From assembly GCA_947073515.1 (NCBI GenBank), contig CAMTMC010000012.1:1-52292 (forward strand): 52,292 nt of DNA, given 5' to 3'. Positions 1 to 7,268 of this stretch are shown piece after piece. Source of the DNA: an uncultured bacterium. GTDB taxonomy: Bacteria > Bacillota > Clostridia > Oscillospirales > Oscillospiraceae. The notes under the pieces were generated by a model that searched no databases, was not told the DNA's origin, and saw only the letters and a program-made list of their open reading frames with translations. The translations under genes were made by a program, and so were the position numbers. Positions within the stretch are counted from its first letter, which is position 1, and every line of letters begins with the position of its first letter.

Positions 1-1
1 C

Positions 2-100
2 GGTGTGGGCAAGACCGATCTGGCCTCCGCTGTGGGCCTGGGGCTGACGGAGCGGGCCGCCGCCGGGCTGGCCCTCCTGATCCGTATGGCCCTCGTGTAA
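2..100 (+). CDS. C-terminal end of an unidentified protein (cut by window edge)
   Basis: An open frame enters from the left edge and stops at TAA 98-100, leaving 32 residues that end LLIRMALV. The tail is rich in Ala, Leu and Gly with a hydrophobic end. It contains GVGKTD, but that is not enough to call a P-loop. I do not recognise the family. It converges on the kdpE-like gene and is followed at once by a strong inverted repeat that probably terminates it. Confidence 0.45.
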   Translation, partial: GVGKTDLASAVGLGLTERAAAGLALLIRMALV

Positions 101-102
101 AT

Positions 103-237
103 AAAAAGCCAGTCAGGGCTGAGGGCGTTGTTTTAAGAAACCCTGTAGGGGCGGCTATCAGCCGCCTGCGGGCGCGTAATACGCGCCCCTACAGATCGTT
201 TCTCATCTCAACGCCCCGTTTCCTGGCTGGCTTTTTT
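103..237. terminator. Bidirectional terminator-like inverted repeat carrying a REP-type palindrome in its loop
   Basis: Left arm 103-139 (AAAAAGCCAGTCAGG, then GGGCGTTG) is the imperfect reverse complement of right arm 200-237 (CAACGCCCC, then CCTGGCTGGCTTTTTT). T runs lie at both outer ends, as expected of a terminator working both ways between convergent genes. The loop holds a second, unrelated palindrome at 144-193 of the GTAGGGGCGG type. Confidence 0.6.
144..193. repeat. REP-type palindrome, TGTAGGGGCGG family
   Basis: It begins TGTAGGGGCGG and ends CGCCCCTACA, with internal GGCTATCAGCC and GCGCGTAATACGCGC palindromes. The same outer arms recur at 38845, 39903, 41728 and 51284, and a half copy lies at 8713. 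Here it sits inside the loop of a terminator-like hairpin. Confidence 0.7.
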
Positions 238-251
238 GACGCTCCGCCCCC

Positions 252-304
252 AGAACCGGTATTCACAAGCTCATCCGGCATGTTCCCTTATGAATACCGG
301 TTCT
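252..304. mobile_element. 53-bp deleted MITE copy (TIR AGAACCGGTATTCA)
   Basis: Perfect 14-bp terminal inverted repeats AGAACCGGTATTCA (252-265) and TGAATACCGGTTCT (291-304) flank a 25-bp core. The last 20 bp or so of the core (CATCCGGCAT, then CTTATG) match the right end of the longer copy at 7673-7836. It looks like an internally deleted form of that element. Its right terminus abuts the kdpE stop codon. Confidence 0.7.
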
Positions 305-1011
305 CAGTCGTCCAGCATCCGGTAGCCCAGGCCCAGCTCGGTGTGGATGTACTTGGGCTCGGAGGGGTTCTCCTTCAGCTTCCGGCGGATGTTGGCCATG
401 TTGACCCGGAGGATCTGGTTGCTGCCGCTGCCGCTGTAGGGGCCCCACACATGCTCCAGGATGAAGTCGTAGGTGAGCACCTTGCCGGCGTGGATGGCCA
501 GCAGCTCCAGGATTTTGAACTCGTTCTGGGTGAAGTGGATCTCCTCCCCGCCCAGCAGAACCAGGTGGCGGGTCAGGTCCACGGTCAGGTCCTTGATCTG
601 GTACACGTCCCGCTGGATGCCCTGGCTGAGTTTCATCCGGCTGGCCCGGCGCAGGGCGGAGCGGATGCGGGCCAGCAGCTCGGACACGCCGAAGGGCTTT
701 ACCACGTAGTCGTCCGCCCCCATGTCCAGGGCCTTCACCTTCTCCGCCTCCCGGTCCCGGGCGGAGATGATGATGACCGGCGCCTCCCGGGGCAGGCCCC
801 GGAGCTGGGACAGGATCTCCAGCCCGTCCATATCGGGCAGGCCCAGGTCCAGCAGCACCAGGTCCGGGCTGTGGGAGAAGAACAAGGACAGCCCCTCCCT
901 GCCGCTGAAGGCGGGGATGGCCTTGTAGTCGTTGGCGGACAGGGCCCGGCTGATGAAGTTGCTGATGGCCCGCTCGTCCTCAATAATCAGGATGGTCTGT
1001 CGGTCAGTCAT
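304..1011 (-). CDS. kdpE: KdpE-like OmpR-family response regulator
   Basis: This is a 235-residue two-domain regulator. The receiver domain (about 5-118) has the acidic pair ED at 11-12, phosphoacceptor D55 in LLDLGLPD and K105 in VVKPFG. The C-terminal half is an OmpR/PhoB winged helix. Residue pattern and pairing with a DUF4118 kinase indicate the KdpE group, which in known bacteria controls the high-affinity K+ transporter kdpFABC. No kdp transporter gene lies in the window, so the regulon is an inference. The start overlaps the end of the kinase gene by 8 bp, so the two are translationally coupled and co-transcribed leftward. A 53-bp MITE remnant touches the stop codon. Confidence 0.85.
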   Translation of the reverse strand: MTDRQTILIIEDERAISNFISRALSANDYKAIPAFSGREGLSLFFSHSPDLVLLDLGLPDMDGLEILSQLRGLPREAPVIIISARDREAEKVKALDMGADDYVVKPFGVSELLARIRSALRRASRMKLSQGIQRDVYQIKDLTVDLTRHLVLLGGEEIHFTQNEFKILELLAIHAGKVLTYDFILEHVWGPYSGSGSNQILRVNMANIRRKLKENPSEPKYIHTELGLGYRMLDD

Positions 1012-2176
1012 GGGTGGTCTCCTCCATAGGCAGGCCGAAGCGGAAGACCGCCCCGCCCTCTGGGTGGTTGCCGGCGCTGAAAAAGCCGCCGTGGGCTTTG
1101 ACGATGCTCTGGCAGACGGCCAGGCCGATGCCCATGCCCCGGGTGGCGTCCCCGGTGAGGGAGCGGTCCAGGGGCCGGCCCGCCTGGATGGCCTGGCACA
1201 CCTGGGGGGACAGGCCCCGGCCCCGGTCCCGGACCTCCACCACCGCCCAGTCCTCCTGCCGGGACAGGGCCATGGTGATGTGCTCCCGGTCGCCGGAGTG
1301 GCGGATGGCGTTTTCCAGCAGGTTGATCATCACCTGCTTGATCAGCAGGGGGTCCATAGGCAGGTAGAGGATGTCCTCGCTCAGGTCCAGCTCCACGGGG
1401 CAGTCGGGGAAGCGGCGGCGGGTGGTGAGCAGGGCGTCCCCGGCCACCTCCTCCAGCATCTCCTCCCGCTTTTTCAGGGGGAGGGTGCCGTCCTGGATGC
1501 GGGTGACGGACAGCAGGTTCTCCACCATGGTGATGAGGGCGTCGGCGTCCTCTTTGATGTCGTTGAGCAGGGCCTTGTTCCGGGGGGAGACCTCCTCCGC
1601 CCCCAGCAGCACGGCGGCCGCCCCGGAGATGGCGGTGAGGGGGGTGCGCAGGTCGTGGGACACCGCCCGGAGGATGTTGCCCCGGATGGTCTCCCGGTCG
1701 GACTGGCGCTGGATGGCGGCCTTCTCGGCGTTGAGGCGCTCGTTCTGCTCGTACAGGGCCTTGGCTTTTTTCTCCCGGCGGACGGCCTCGGTGGCCTGCT
1801 TCTTCACCCGGGCGGTGAGGGCGCACACCACGCAGGAGATGAACACCATGGACAGCGTGGCCACCGGGTAGCCCGCCCGGCTTAGGGAGAACTGGGCGAA
1901 GGGGGCCATGAAGTAGATGTTGATGCTCACGGCGCCCACGATGGAGGCGGCGATGCCGTAGATATACCCGGTGGTGAGCAGGGAGATGAGCACCACCGCC
2001 AGCACGAAGACCAGGGCGGAGTTGTTCTCCTCGCCGGTGAGCTGGATCAGGAAGTTGCTGGCCCAGAAGGCCGCCCACAGGAAGAACCCCGTCACCGCCA
2101 GGTTCCGGGGGACGGCGGGCAGGCGGTGGACCTGCTGGTCCAGCCAGCTGTACAGGGCGGACAGGCGGGCTTTCAT
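1004..2176 (-). CDS. kdpD: KdpD-like sensor histidine kinase, short form
   Basis: This 390-residue membrane sensor kinase is the likely partner of the downstream regulator. Four closely packed hydrophobic segments (about 26-46, 54-70, 73-92 and 103-122) form a DUF4118-type membrane domain. A dimerisation helix carries phosphoacceptor H174 (VSHDLRTPLTA), followed by an ATPase domain with the N box LLENAIRHSG and glycine-rich boxes. Classical KdpD is about 900 residues, with an N-terminal KdpD domain and a Usp domain. Both are missing here, so this is the truncated KdpD-like type common in Bacillota and the ligand sensed may differ. The start follows a GGAGATG ribosome site. Confidence 0.83.
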   Translation of the reverse strand: MKARLSALYSWLDQQVHRLPAVPRNLAVTGFFLWAAFWASNFLIQLTGEENNSALVFVLAVVLISLLTTGYIYGIAASIVGAVSINIYFMAPFAQFSLSRAGYPVATLSMVFISCVVCALTARVKKQATEAVRREKKAKALYEQNERLNAEKAAIQRQSDRETIRGNILRAVSHDLRTPLTAISGAAAVLLGAEEVSPRNKALLNDIKEDADALITMVENLLSVTRIQDGTLPLKKREEMLEEVAGDALLTTRRRFPDCPVELDLSEDILYLPMDPLLIKQVMINLLENAIRHSGDREHITMALSRQEDWAVVEVRDRGRGLSPQVCQAIQAGRPLDRSLTGDATRGMGIGLAVCQSIVKAHGGFFSAGNHPEGGAVFRFGLPMEETTHD

Positions 2177-2466
2177 GGGGCGGGCATCTCCTCTCAGGTC
2201 TGTTGGGACGATTATAGCAAAAAAACCCCCGGGCGTAAAGGACGGCGGGAAATTATATGGGATCTTTACAGCCTCCCGGGGGGAGGGGAGCGGCCAACCC
2301 GAAGCGCTTCGGGTTTCCCCCGCCTCCGGCGGGGGAAACCCGGAAATAAATCTTCCCGGCGGACACGCCCGGGGGGCGTAAGATATTGTATCCCGCCAGG
2401 AAAAATGGTATAATAATCTGATTTCCGGCTAAAGCCCGGGATACTGGAGAAAAGGGGCTGTCAAAT
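2177..2466. promoter_or_regulatory. Intergenic region with GC hairpin and sigma-A promoter for pyrE
   Basis: Between the divergent kdpD-like gene and pyrE there is a strong palindrome at about 2298-2345 (GGGTTTCCCCCGCC paired with GGCGGGGGAAACCC). A promoter facing pyrE follows: -35 TTGTAT 2386-2391, a 17-bp spacer and -10 TATAAT 2409-2414. No small gene is visible. Confidence 0.65.
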
Positions 2467-3141
2467 ATGACCTATCAAGAGGAATTCATCACCTTCATGG
2501 TGCGCTCCGGCGTGCTGACCTTCGGGGACTTCACCACCAAATCCGGGCGGAAGACCCCCTACTTTGTGAACACCGGCAACTACAAGACCGGCGCCCAGGC
2601 CGCCAAGCTGGGGGACTACTACGCCGCCTGCGTCCAGGAGAACATGCCCCAGGGCATTACCTGCCTGTTCGGCCCGGCCTACAAGGGGATCCCCCTGGCG
2701 GTGTCCACCGCCGCCTCCCTGTACCGGGACTATGGCCGGGACCTGCCCTACTGCTTCAACCGCAAGGAGGCCAAGGACCACGGCGAGGGGGGCTCCATGG
2801 TGGGCTACAAGCCCCAGGCCGGGGACAGCGTGGCCATCATCGAGGACGTGGTCACCGCCGGCACCGCCGTGCGGGAGTCCATTGAGCTGTTCAAGCAGGT
2901 GGCCCCGGTGGAGATCAAGGCCCTGTTTGTCTCCGTGGACCGGATGGAGCGGGGCACCCGGGACTGCTCCACCCTGGACGAGCTGCGCCAGGACTTTGGC
3001 ATCCAGGTCTTCCCCATTGTCACCGTCCGGGAGGTGATCTCCTTCCTCCACAACAACCCGGTGGACGGCAAGGTGTACATCGACGACGCCATGAGGGAGA
3101 AGATGGAGGACTACCTGGCCCAATACGGGGCGAGACGCTAA
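2467..3141 (+). CDS. pyrE: Orotate phosphoribosyltransferase
   Basis: This 224-residue cytosolic type I phosphoribosyltransferase joins orotate to PRPP to give orotidine monophosphate in pyrimidine synthesis. The PRPP-binding loop VAIIEDVVTAGTAV is at about 122-135, and the catalytic-loop Lys and orotate-contact region FNRKEAKDHGEGG is at 97-109. The length is normal for the longer Bacillota form. The gene has its own TATAAT promoter 50 bp upstream and stands alone. The other pyr genes are not in the window. Confidence 0.93.
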   Translation: MTYQEEFITFMVRSGVLTFGDFTTKSGRKTPYFVNTGNYKTGAQAAKLGDYYAACVQENMPQGITCLFGPAYKGIPLAVSTAASLYRDYGRDLPYCFNRKEAKDHGEGGSMVGYKPQAGDSVAIIEDVVTAGTAVRESIELFKQVAPVEIKALFVSVDRMERGTRDCSTLDELRQDFGIQVFPIVTVREVISFLHNNPVDGKVYIDDAMREKMEDYLAQYGARR

Positions 3142-3189
3142 ACAGGCTCTAAGCCCCGGGCCGAGAAGAGACAGAGAGGAGGGCCCGCC

Positions 3190-3924
3190 ATGGCGGAGGG
3201 GAAAAAGTCCATCCACGCCGGCCACCGCCAGCGGATGAAGGAGGAGTTCCTGGCCACCGGCGGCCAGGGCTGGCCCGACCACAGGCTGCTGGAGCTGATG
3301 CTGTTCTACGCCATCCCCCAGGGGGACGTGAACCCCCTGGCCCACGCCCTGCTGGACCGGTTCCACTCCCTGGCCGGGGTGATGGACGCCCCTGTGGAGG
3401 AGCTGGTAGCGGTGAAGGGGATGGGCCTCCACTCCGCCGCCTACCTGAAGGTCCACCTGGCCGCCCACAGCCGGTATATGGCCGTCCGCTCCGGGCCGGG
3501 GCAGGTGGTGAAAACCCTGGAGGACGCCCGGGACATCCTGGCCCCCTATTTCTACGGCGCCCAGCGGGAGCTGGTCTACACCCTGTGCATGGACAGCCGG
3601 GGCAAGCTGCTGGGGGTGGGCCGGGTGTCCGAGGGCAGCGTGTGGAGCTCGGAGGTGAACCTCCGGGAGCTGGTGAAAATCTGTATGGGCCTCAACGCCG
3701 CCTACTGCTACCTGGCCCACAACCACGTGAGCAACCTGGCCCTGCCCTCCCAGGCGGACTGGGAGACCACCAACACGGTCTACTCGGTGCTGGAGGCGGT
3801 GGGCGTCAAGCTGCGGGACCACCTGGTCTTTGTGGACGGGGACATGGTGTCCCTGAAGCTGTCCCACCGCTCTGGCCGGGCCATGATCTATCAGATGCGC
3901 CCCTTGGACGACTGGAACACCTAA
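3190..3924 (+). CDS. radC: RadC/YsxA-family JAB domain protein
   Basis: This 244-residue protein belongs to the RadC (UPF0758) family. An N-terminal helix-hairpin-helix-like region (about 40-95, with VAVKGMG) precedes a JAB/MPN-type metal-binding domain. The signature at about 177-190 reads HNHVSNLALPSQAD, which keeps the two His and the Asp of the usual HNHPSGxxxPSxxD but replaces PSG by VSN. Despite its name, a direct role in recombination repair is not established for the family. The gene begins after an AGAGAGGAGGG ribosome site 48 bp downstream of pyrE. Confidence 0.85.
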   Translation: MAEGKKSIHAGHRQRMKEEFLATGGQGWPDHRLLELMLFYAIPQGDVNPLAHALLDRFHSLAGVMDAPVEELVAVKGMGLHSAAYLKVHLAAHSRYMAVRSGPGQVVKTLEDARDILAPYFYGAQRELVYTLCMDSRGKLLGVGRVSEGSVWSSEVNLRELVKICMGLNAAYCYLAHNHVSNLALPSQADWETTNTVYSVLEAVGVKLRDHLVFVDGDMVSLKLSHRSGRAMIYQMRPLDDWNT

Positions 3925-3941
3925 AAATATAGAAAAGTATC

Positions 3942-3970
3942 TTGATCTAGAACAATAGTTCTGCTATAAT
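3942..3970 (+). promoter_or_regulatory. uvrB promoter with embedded LexA (DinR) box
   Basis: -35 TTGATC (3942-3947) and -10 TATAAT (3965-3970) are 17 bp apart. The spacer holds the perfect palindrome AGAACAATAGTTCT (3949-3962), which matches the Gram-positive LexA/DinR core GAAC-N4-GTTC. A repressor bound there would cover the RNA polymerase site, so uvrB is predicted to be an SOS gene. Confidence 0.82.
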
Positions 3971-3996
3971 AACCCAAAAAGAGGGGAGGCGGCCCC

Positions 3997-5964
3997 ATGC
4001 CGAAGTTTGAAGTGGTATCTGAATACACGCCCTCCGGCGACCAGCCCCAGGCCATCGGCGCCCTGGCCCAGGGCATTGAGATGGGGCTGGACGAGCAGAC
4101 CCTGCTGGGGGTCACCGGGTCGGGCAAGACCTTCACCATGGCCAAGATCATCGAGAAGGTCCAGCGGCCCACCCTGGTGCTGGCCCACAACAAGACCCTG
4201 GCCGCCCAGCTGTGCGCCGAGTTCAAGGAATTTTTCCCCAACAACGCGGTGGAGTACTTTGTCTCCTACTACGACTACTACCAGCCGGAGGCCTACATCC
4301 CCCACACCGACACCTTTATTGAGAAGGACTCCTCCGTCAACGAGGAGATCGACCGGCTGCGGCTGTCCGCCACCGCCTCCCTGCTGGAGCGGCGGGACGT
4401 GATCGTGGTGTCCTCCGTGTCCTGCATCTACGGCCTGGGCGAGCCGGAGGATTTTGCCAAGATGATGGTGTCCCTGCGGGTGGGGGCCCGGATCGAGCGG
4501 GACGAGCTGCTGCGGAAGCTGGTGGCCATCCGGTACGAGCGCAACGACATCGCCTTTGAGCGCAATATGTTCCGGGTCCGGGGGGACACGGTGGAGGTGT
4601 GGCCCGCCTACTGGAAGGACACCGCCATCCGGGTGGAGTTCTTCGGGGACGAGATCGACCGGATCAGCGAGATCAACGTGGTCACCGGCTCGCCCGTCCG
4701 CCGGCTGCAAAATATCCCCGTCTGGCCCGCCACCCACTACGTCACCCCCAAGGACAAGATGGACGCCGCCGTCCAGGAGATTTATCGGGAGATGGAGGAG
4801 CGGGTGGCCTATTTTGAGTCGGAGAACAAGCTCATTGAGGCCCAGCGGATCAAGCAGCGCACCCTGTACGACATTGAGATGATGCAGGAGCTGGGCTACT
4901 GCTCCGGCATTGAGAACTACTCCCGGGTGATCGAGGGCCGGCCGGTGGGCTCCCCCCCAAACACCCTGATGGACTACTTCCCAAAGGATTTTGTGCTGTT
5001 CATTGACGAGAGCCACGTCACCCTCCCCCAGGTGCGGGCCATGTACAACGGCGACCGGGCCCGGAAGGAGAGCCTGGTGGAGTACGGCTTCCGCCTGCCC
5101 TGCGCCTTTGACAACCGGCCGCTGAAGTTCCCGGAGTTCGAGAAGCGGGTGAACCAGATCGTCTACGTCTCCGCCACCCCCGGGGAGTATGAGCGCTCCC
5201 GGTCGGGCCAGATCGTGGAGCAGGTCATCCGGCCCACCGGCCTGCTGGACCCCAGGATCGAGGTCCGGCCGGTGGAGGGCCAGATCGACGACCTCATCGG
5301 CGAGATCAACACCCGTACCGCCCGGGAGGAGCGGGTGCTGGTGACCACCCTCACCAAGCGGATGGCGGAGGATTTGACCGCCTACCTCCAGGGGGCGGGG
5401 ATCAAGGTGCGGTATATGCACCACGACATCGACGCCATGGAGCGGATGGAGATTATCCGGGACCTGCGGCTGGGCACCTTCCATGTGCTGGTGGGCATCA
5501 ACCTGCTGCGGGAGGGGTTAGATTTGCCGGAGGTGTCCCTGGTGGCCATCCTGGACGCGGACAAGGAGGGGTTCCTCCGTTCGGAGACCTCCCTGATCCA
5601 GACCATCGGCCGGGCCGCCCGGAACGCCCAGGGCATGGTGGTCATGTACGCCGATACCGTCACCCCCTCCATGCGCCGGGCCATAGACGAGACCGAGCGC
5701 CGCCGGGGGATCCAGGACGCCTATAACAAGGAACACGGCATCGTGCCCAAGACGGTGATCAAGTCGGTGCGGAACCTGCTGGAGATCTCCGCCGGGGAGG
5801 AGGACACCGCCGAGCGGCGGGGGGAGGTCCAGGGCCTCACCAAGCAGCAGAAGGCCGAGCGGATCGCCCGCCTGGAAAAAGAGATGCGGGAGGCGGCCAA
5901 GATGCTGGAGTTCGAGCTGGCCGCCGCCCTCCGGGATCAGATCATCGAGCTGAGAGGGAAGTAG
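3997..5964 (+). CDS. uvrB: Excinuclease ABC subunit B
   Basis: UvrB (655 residues) takes over damaged DNA from UvrA, verifies the lesion and recruits UvrC. Visible are the Walker A motif GVTGSGKTF (about 38-46), the damage-probing beta-hairpin region [16 protein letters not shown], the DESH Walker B motif (about 338), SF2 helicase motifs [13 protein letters not shown] and QTIGRAARN, and a C-terminal UVR domain ending [12 protein letters not shown]. Length is normal. The promoter carries a LexA box. The last 81 bp, coding the end of the UVR helix hairpin, are duplicated 156 bp downstream around a structured insert. The full-length frame is intact. Confidence 0.97.
   Translation: MPKFEVVSEYTPSGDQPQAIGALAQGIEMGLDEQTLLGVTGSGKTFTMAKIIEKVQRPTLVLAHNKTLAAQLCAEFKEFFPNNAVEYFVSYYDYYQPEAYIPHTDTFIEKDSSVNEEIDRLRLSATASLLERRDVIVVSSVSCIYGLGEPEDFAKMMVSLRVGARIERDELLRKLVAIRYERNDIAFERNMFRVRGDTVEVWPAYWKDTAIRVEFFGDEIDRISEINVVTGSPVRRLQNIPVWPATHYVTPKDKMDAAVQEIYREMEERVAYFESENKLIEAQRIKQRTLYDIEMMQELGYCSGIENYSRVIEGRPVGSPPNTLMDYFPKDFVLFIDESHVTLPQVRAMYNGDRARKESLVEYGFRLPCAFDNRPLKFPEFEKRVNQIVYVSATPGEYERSRSGQIVEQVIRPTGLLDPRIEVRPVEGQIDDLIGEINTRTAREERVLVTTLTKRMAEDLTAYLQGAGIKVRYMHHDIDAMERMEIIRDLRLGTFHVLVGINLLREGLDLPEVSLVAILDADKEGFLRSETSLIQTIGRAARNAQGMVVMYADTVTPSMRRAIDETERRRGIQDAYNKEHGIVPKTVIKSVRNLLEISAGEEDTAERRGEVQGLTKQQKAERIARLEKEMREAAKMLEFELAAALRDQIIELRGK
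5884..5964 (+). repeat. Upstream copy of the 81-bp uvrB tail repeat
   Basis: The last 81 bp of uvrB are repeated at 6121-6201 with five base differences. Four leave the peptide unchanged and one changes Gly to Glu near the end. This copy is the part of the working gene. Confidence 0.9.
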
Positions 5965-6120
5965 CGCATCTCTTTTGGGGCCCCATCGCGGATGGGGCGG
6001 CGCGGTAAGCGCCGTAAATTCGGAGCCCCAATAAGGGGCGGAGAATTTCCGGAGGCCGGGCTTTGCCCGGCCGAGGATTGTAATGAACGGGAACCCGTCC
6101 GGGCCTGCCCGGATGGGAGG
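5965..6120 (+). mobile_element. 156-bp hairpin-rich insert at the uvrB 3' end (tail-duplicating element, copy 1)
   Basis: The insert lies between two direct copies of the uvrB tail. It holds four consecutive hairpins: GCCCCATC/GATGGGGC (5981-5999), GGCGC/GCGCC (5998-6015), GGCCGGGC/GCCCGGCC (6054-6073) and CCCGTCCGGGC/GCCCGGATGGG (6092-6117). Conserved linkers AATTCGGAGC (about 6017-6026) and CCGAGGATT recur in copy 2 at argH in the same order. It codes no transposase. Only the two copies in this window support the family. Confidence 0.72.
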
Positions 6121-6201
6121 ATGCGGGAGGCGGCCAAGATGCTGGAGTTCGAGCTGGCCGCCGCCCTCCGGGATCAGATTATCGAGCTGCGGGAGAAATA
6201 G
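5992..6201 (+). CDS. Small open frame through the insert, fused to the duplicated uvrB tail (doubtful)
   Basis: A 69-codon frame starts at ATG 5992 inside the insert and runs without a stop into the second uvrB tail copy, ending on its TAG. The product would be about 42 Arg/Gly-rich residues (RRKFGAPIRGGEF) followed by the last 26 residues of UvrB. No good ribosome site is seen. A similar frame (RQFGA, then GGIHF) exists at argH, which suggests the insert stays open in this frame. It may equally be chance in GC-rich DNA. Confidence 0.25.
   Translation: MGRRGKRRKFGAPIRGGEFPEAGLCPAEDCNEREPVRACPDGRMREAAKMLEFELAAALRDQIIELREK
6121..6201 (+). pseudogene. Detached second copy of the uvrB 3' end
   Basis: It spans 81 bp from ATGCGGGAGG to TAG and is 94 percent identical to 5884-5964. 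Changes are mostly synonymous (ATC to ATT, AGA to CGG, AAG to AAA) with one GGG to GAG. By analogy with argH, where the downstream copy keeps the original overlap with the next gene, this is probably the ancestral end of uvrB left behind by the insertion. Confidence 0.75.
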
Positions 6202-6460
6202 GCGGGTAGTCCGATTCGAGTTCCGGTAGGTCAGAGGCCAGCATGAGACCCACATGGACACCGTGGGTGAAGGCCTGTACCCCCCAGCATATCCTCAAGC
6301 TGCCAAGTAAATCAACGGATAAGAGCCGCTGGCGGTCGGGAAGATGTTTGGAAAATTCTTCCCATTCCCGTTTTTGTGTTTGGTAAAATTCGGGGAAATT
6401 AATATCATCGAATTGAGGCGCTGCATAGCGGTCGTAAAGCCATTCATAAAAACCGTTCAT
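6179..6460 (-). CDS. Small acidic/aromatic protein divergent from an XRE regulator (DUF6809-like)
   Basis: This 93-residue protein of unknown function starts MNGFYEWLYDRY. The start at 6460 is chosen because GGAG lies 9 nt upstream; in-frame ATGs at 6475 and 6469 are less well placed. It resembles the small proteins of mobile regions in Clostridia that contain an LY motif near the start and F-x-H/R-G-x-x-x-G-L-M-L near the end, here FTHGVHVGLML. A homologue lies at 12466 (LY, YTQ, LGML), also divergent from XRE genes. The promoter is minus-strand TTGACA 6528-6533 with TATTAT 6505-6510. The last eight codons run antisense over the detached uvrB tail, so its original stop may be lost. Lower GC than neighbours suggests transfer. 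Confidence 0.6.
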   Translation of the reverse strand: MNGFYEWLYDRYAAPQFDDINFPEFYQTQKREWEEFSKHLPDRQRLLSVDLLGSLRICWGVQAFTHGVHVGLMLASDLPELESDYPPISPAAR

Positions 6461-6475
6461 TTTGTCCATCTCCAT

Positions 6476-6544
6476 ATGCGCAATTTAGTGATGTGTACAC
6501 CGTTATAATAGTCGCAATTTTATGATGTGTCAAGGGGGTGCGGC
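6476..6544. promoter_or_regulatory. Divergent promoter region with direct-repeat operators for the XRE module
   Basis: Two direct repeats CGCAATTTAGTGATGTGT (from 6479) and CGCAATTTTATGATGTGT (from 6513) lie 34 bp apart, about three helical turns. They overlap the leftward sigma-A promoter (-35 at 6528-6533, -10 at 6505-6510) and a plus-strand TATAAT at 6504-6509. They are the obvious binding sites for the adjacent XRE repressor, giving control of both genes. Confidence 0.6.
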
Positions 6545-6775
6545 ATGGAAATTTTGAAAAATGCGGGCGAGAGAATCAAAGCCCTCCGTGAAGAAAGAGG
6601 GGTGACCCAGAAGCGAATGGCAGAGATTTTAGATTGTACCCCCAGCCATTACCAGAAAATTGAGTATGGCAAGGTCAATATTTCCGTCACAGCATTGTAT
6701 GTTTTGGCAGAATATTTTTGTGTTTCCACGGATTATATTTTGGGTCGTACAGATAATCGGGAGGTCAGCCGTTGA
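6545..6775 (+). CDS. XRE-family helix-turn-helix regulator
   Basis: This 76-residue Cro/C1-type repressor starts at ATG 6545 after AGGGGG; the upstream in-frame ATG at 6527 has no ribosome site. Five helices are evident, with the HTH at about 20-42 (TQKRMAEILDCTPSHYQKIE) followed by a conserved segment VTALYVLAEYFCVSTDYILGR. It is probably a repressor of itself and of the divergent small gene through the direct repeats between them. The following gene begins 2 nt after its stop and has its ribosome site inside this frame, so it is probably co-transcribed. Base composition is clearly more AT-rich than the housekeeping genes around it. Confidence 0.85.
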   Translation: MEILKNAGERIKALREERGVTQKRMAEILDCTPSHYQKIEYGKVNISVTALYVLAEYFCVSTDYILGRTDNREVSR

Positions 6776-6776
6776 T

Positions 6777-7256
6777 ATGCCAAAAAAAGACGAAAAAACC
6801 AACGTGGCCCGGCTGCTGGATCAAAAAAATATCCCTTACACCTCCCACCGCTACGACCCCGAGGCGGGGCTGGACGGGGCGGGCGTGGCCAGACAGCTGG
6901 GCCAGGACCCGGCCCAGGTGTTCAAGACCCTGGTGGCCCGGGGGGCCTCTAATACGGTGTACGTGTTCGGCATCCCGGTGGAGGAGAGCCTGGATTTGAA
7001 AAAAGCCGCCAGAGCCGTGGGGGAGAAGTCCGTGGCCATGATCCCCCAGAAGGAGCTGCTGCCCCTGACGGGGTACGTCCACGGGGGCTGCTCCCCGGTG
7101 GGGATGAAAAAGCGGTACCGGACCGTCTTCCACGAGACGGCGGGGCTGTTCGGCACCATCATGGTGTCCGCCGGGAAAATCGGCTTCCAGGTGGAGCTGG
7201 AGCCCGCCGCCCTCATGGCCCTGGTGGAGGGGACAACGGCGGATTTGACCGTGTGA
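6777..7256 (+). CDS. ybaK: YbaK/EbsC-type Cys-tRNA(Pro) deacylase
   Basis: This 159-residue single-domain trans-editing factor is related to the insertion domain of prolyl-tRNA synthetase; the family hydrolyses Cys-tRNA(Pro). The sequence runs NVARLLDQKNIPYTSHRY near the start, VFKTLVARG at about 50-58 with the conserved Lys, and the characteristic GGCSPVGMKKRY at about 103-114. The start ATG 6777 follows GGGAGG in the end of the XRE gene. Length matches the family. Confidence 0.92.
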   Translation: MPKKDEKTNVARLLDQKNIPYTSHRYDPEAGLDGAGVARQLGQDPAQVFKTLVARGASNTVYVFGIPVEESLDLKKAARAVGEKSVAMIPQKELLPLTGYVHGGCSPVGMKKRYRTVFHETAGLFGTIMVSAGKIGFQVELEPAALMALVEGTTADLTV

Positions 7257-7268
7257 GAGGAGGGGCCC

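Noticed and set aside
5965..6120. uvrB insert considered as an intron or IStron
   Set aside because: It lies after the stop codon between duplicated tails, is only 156 bp, and shows no group I or II core motifs or transposase frame.
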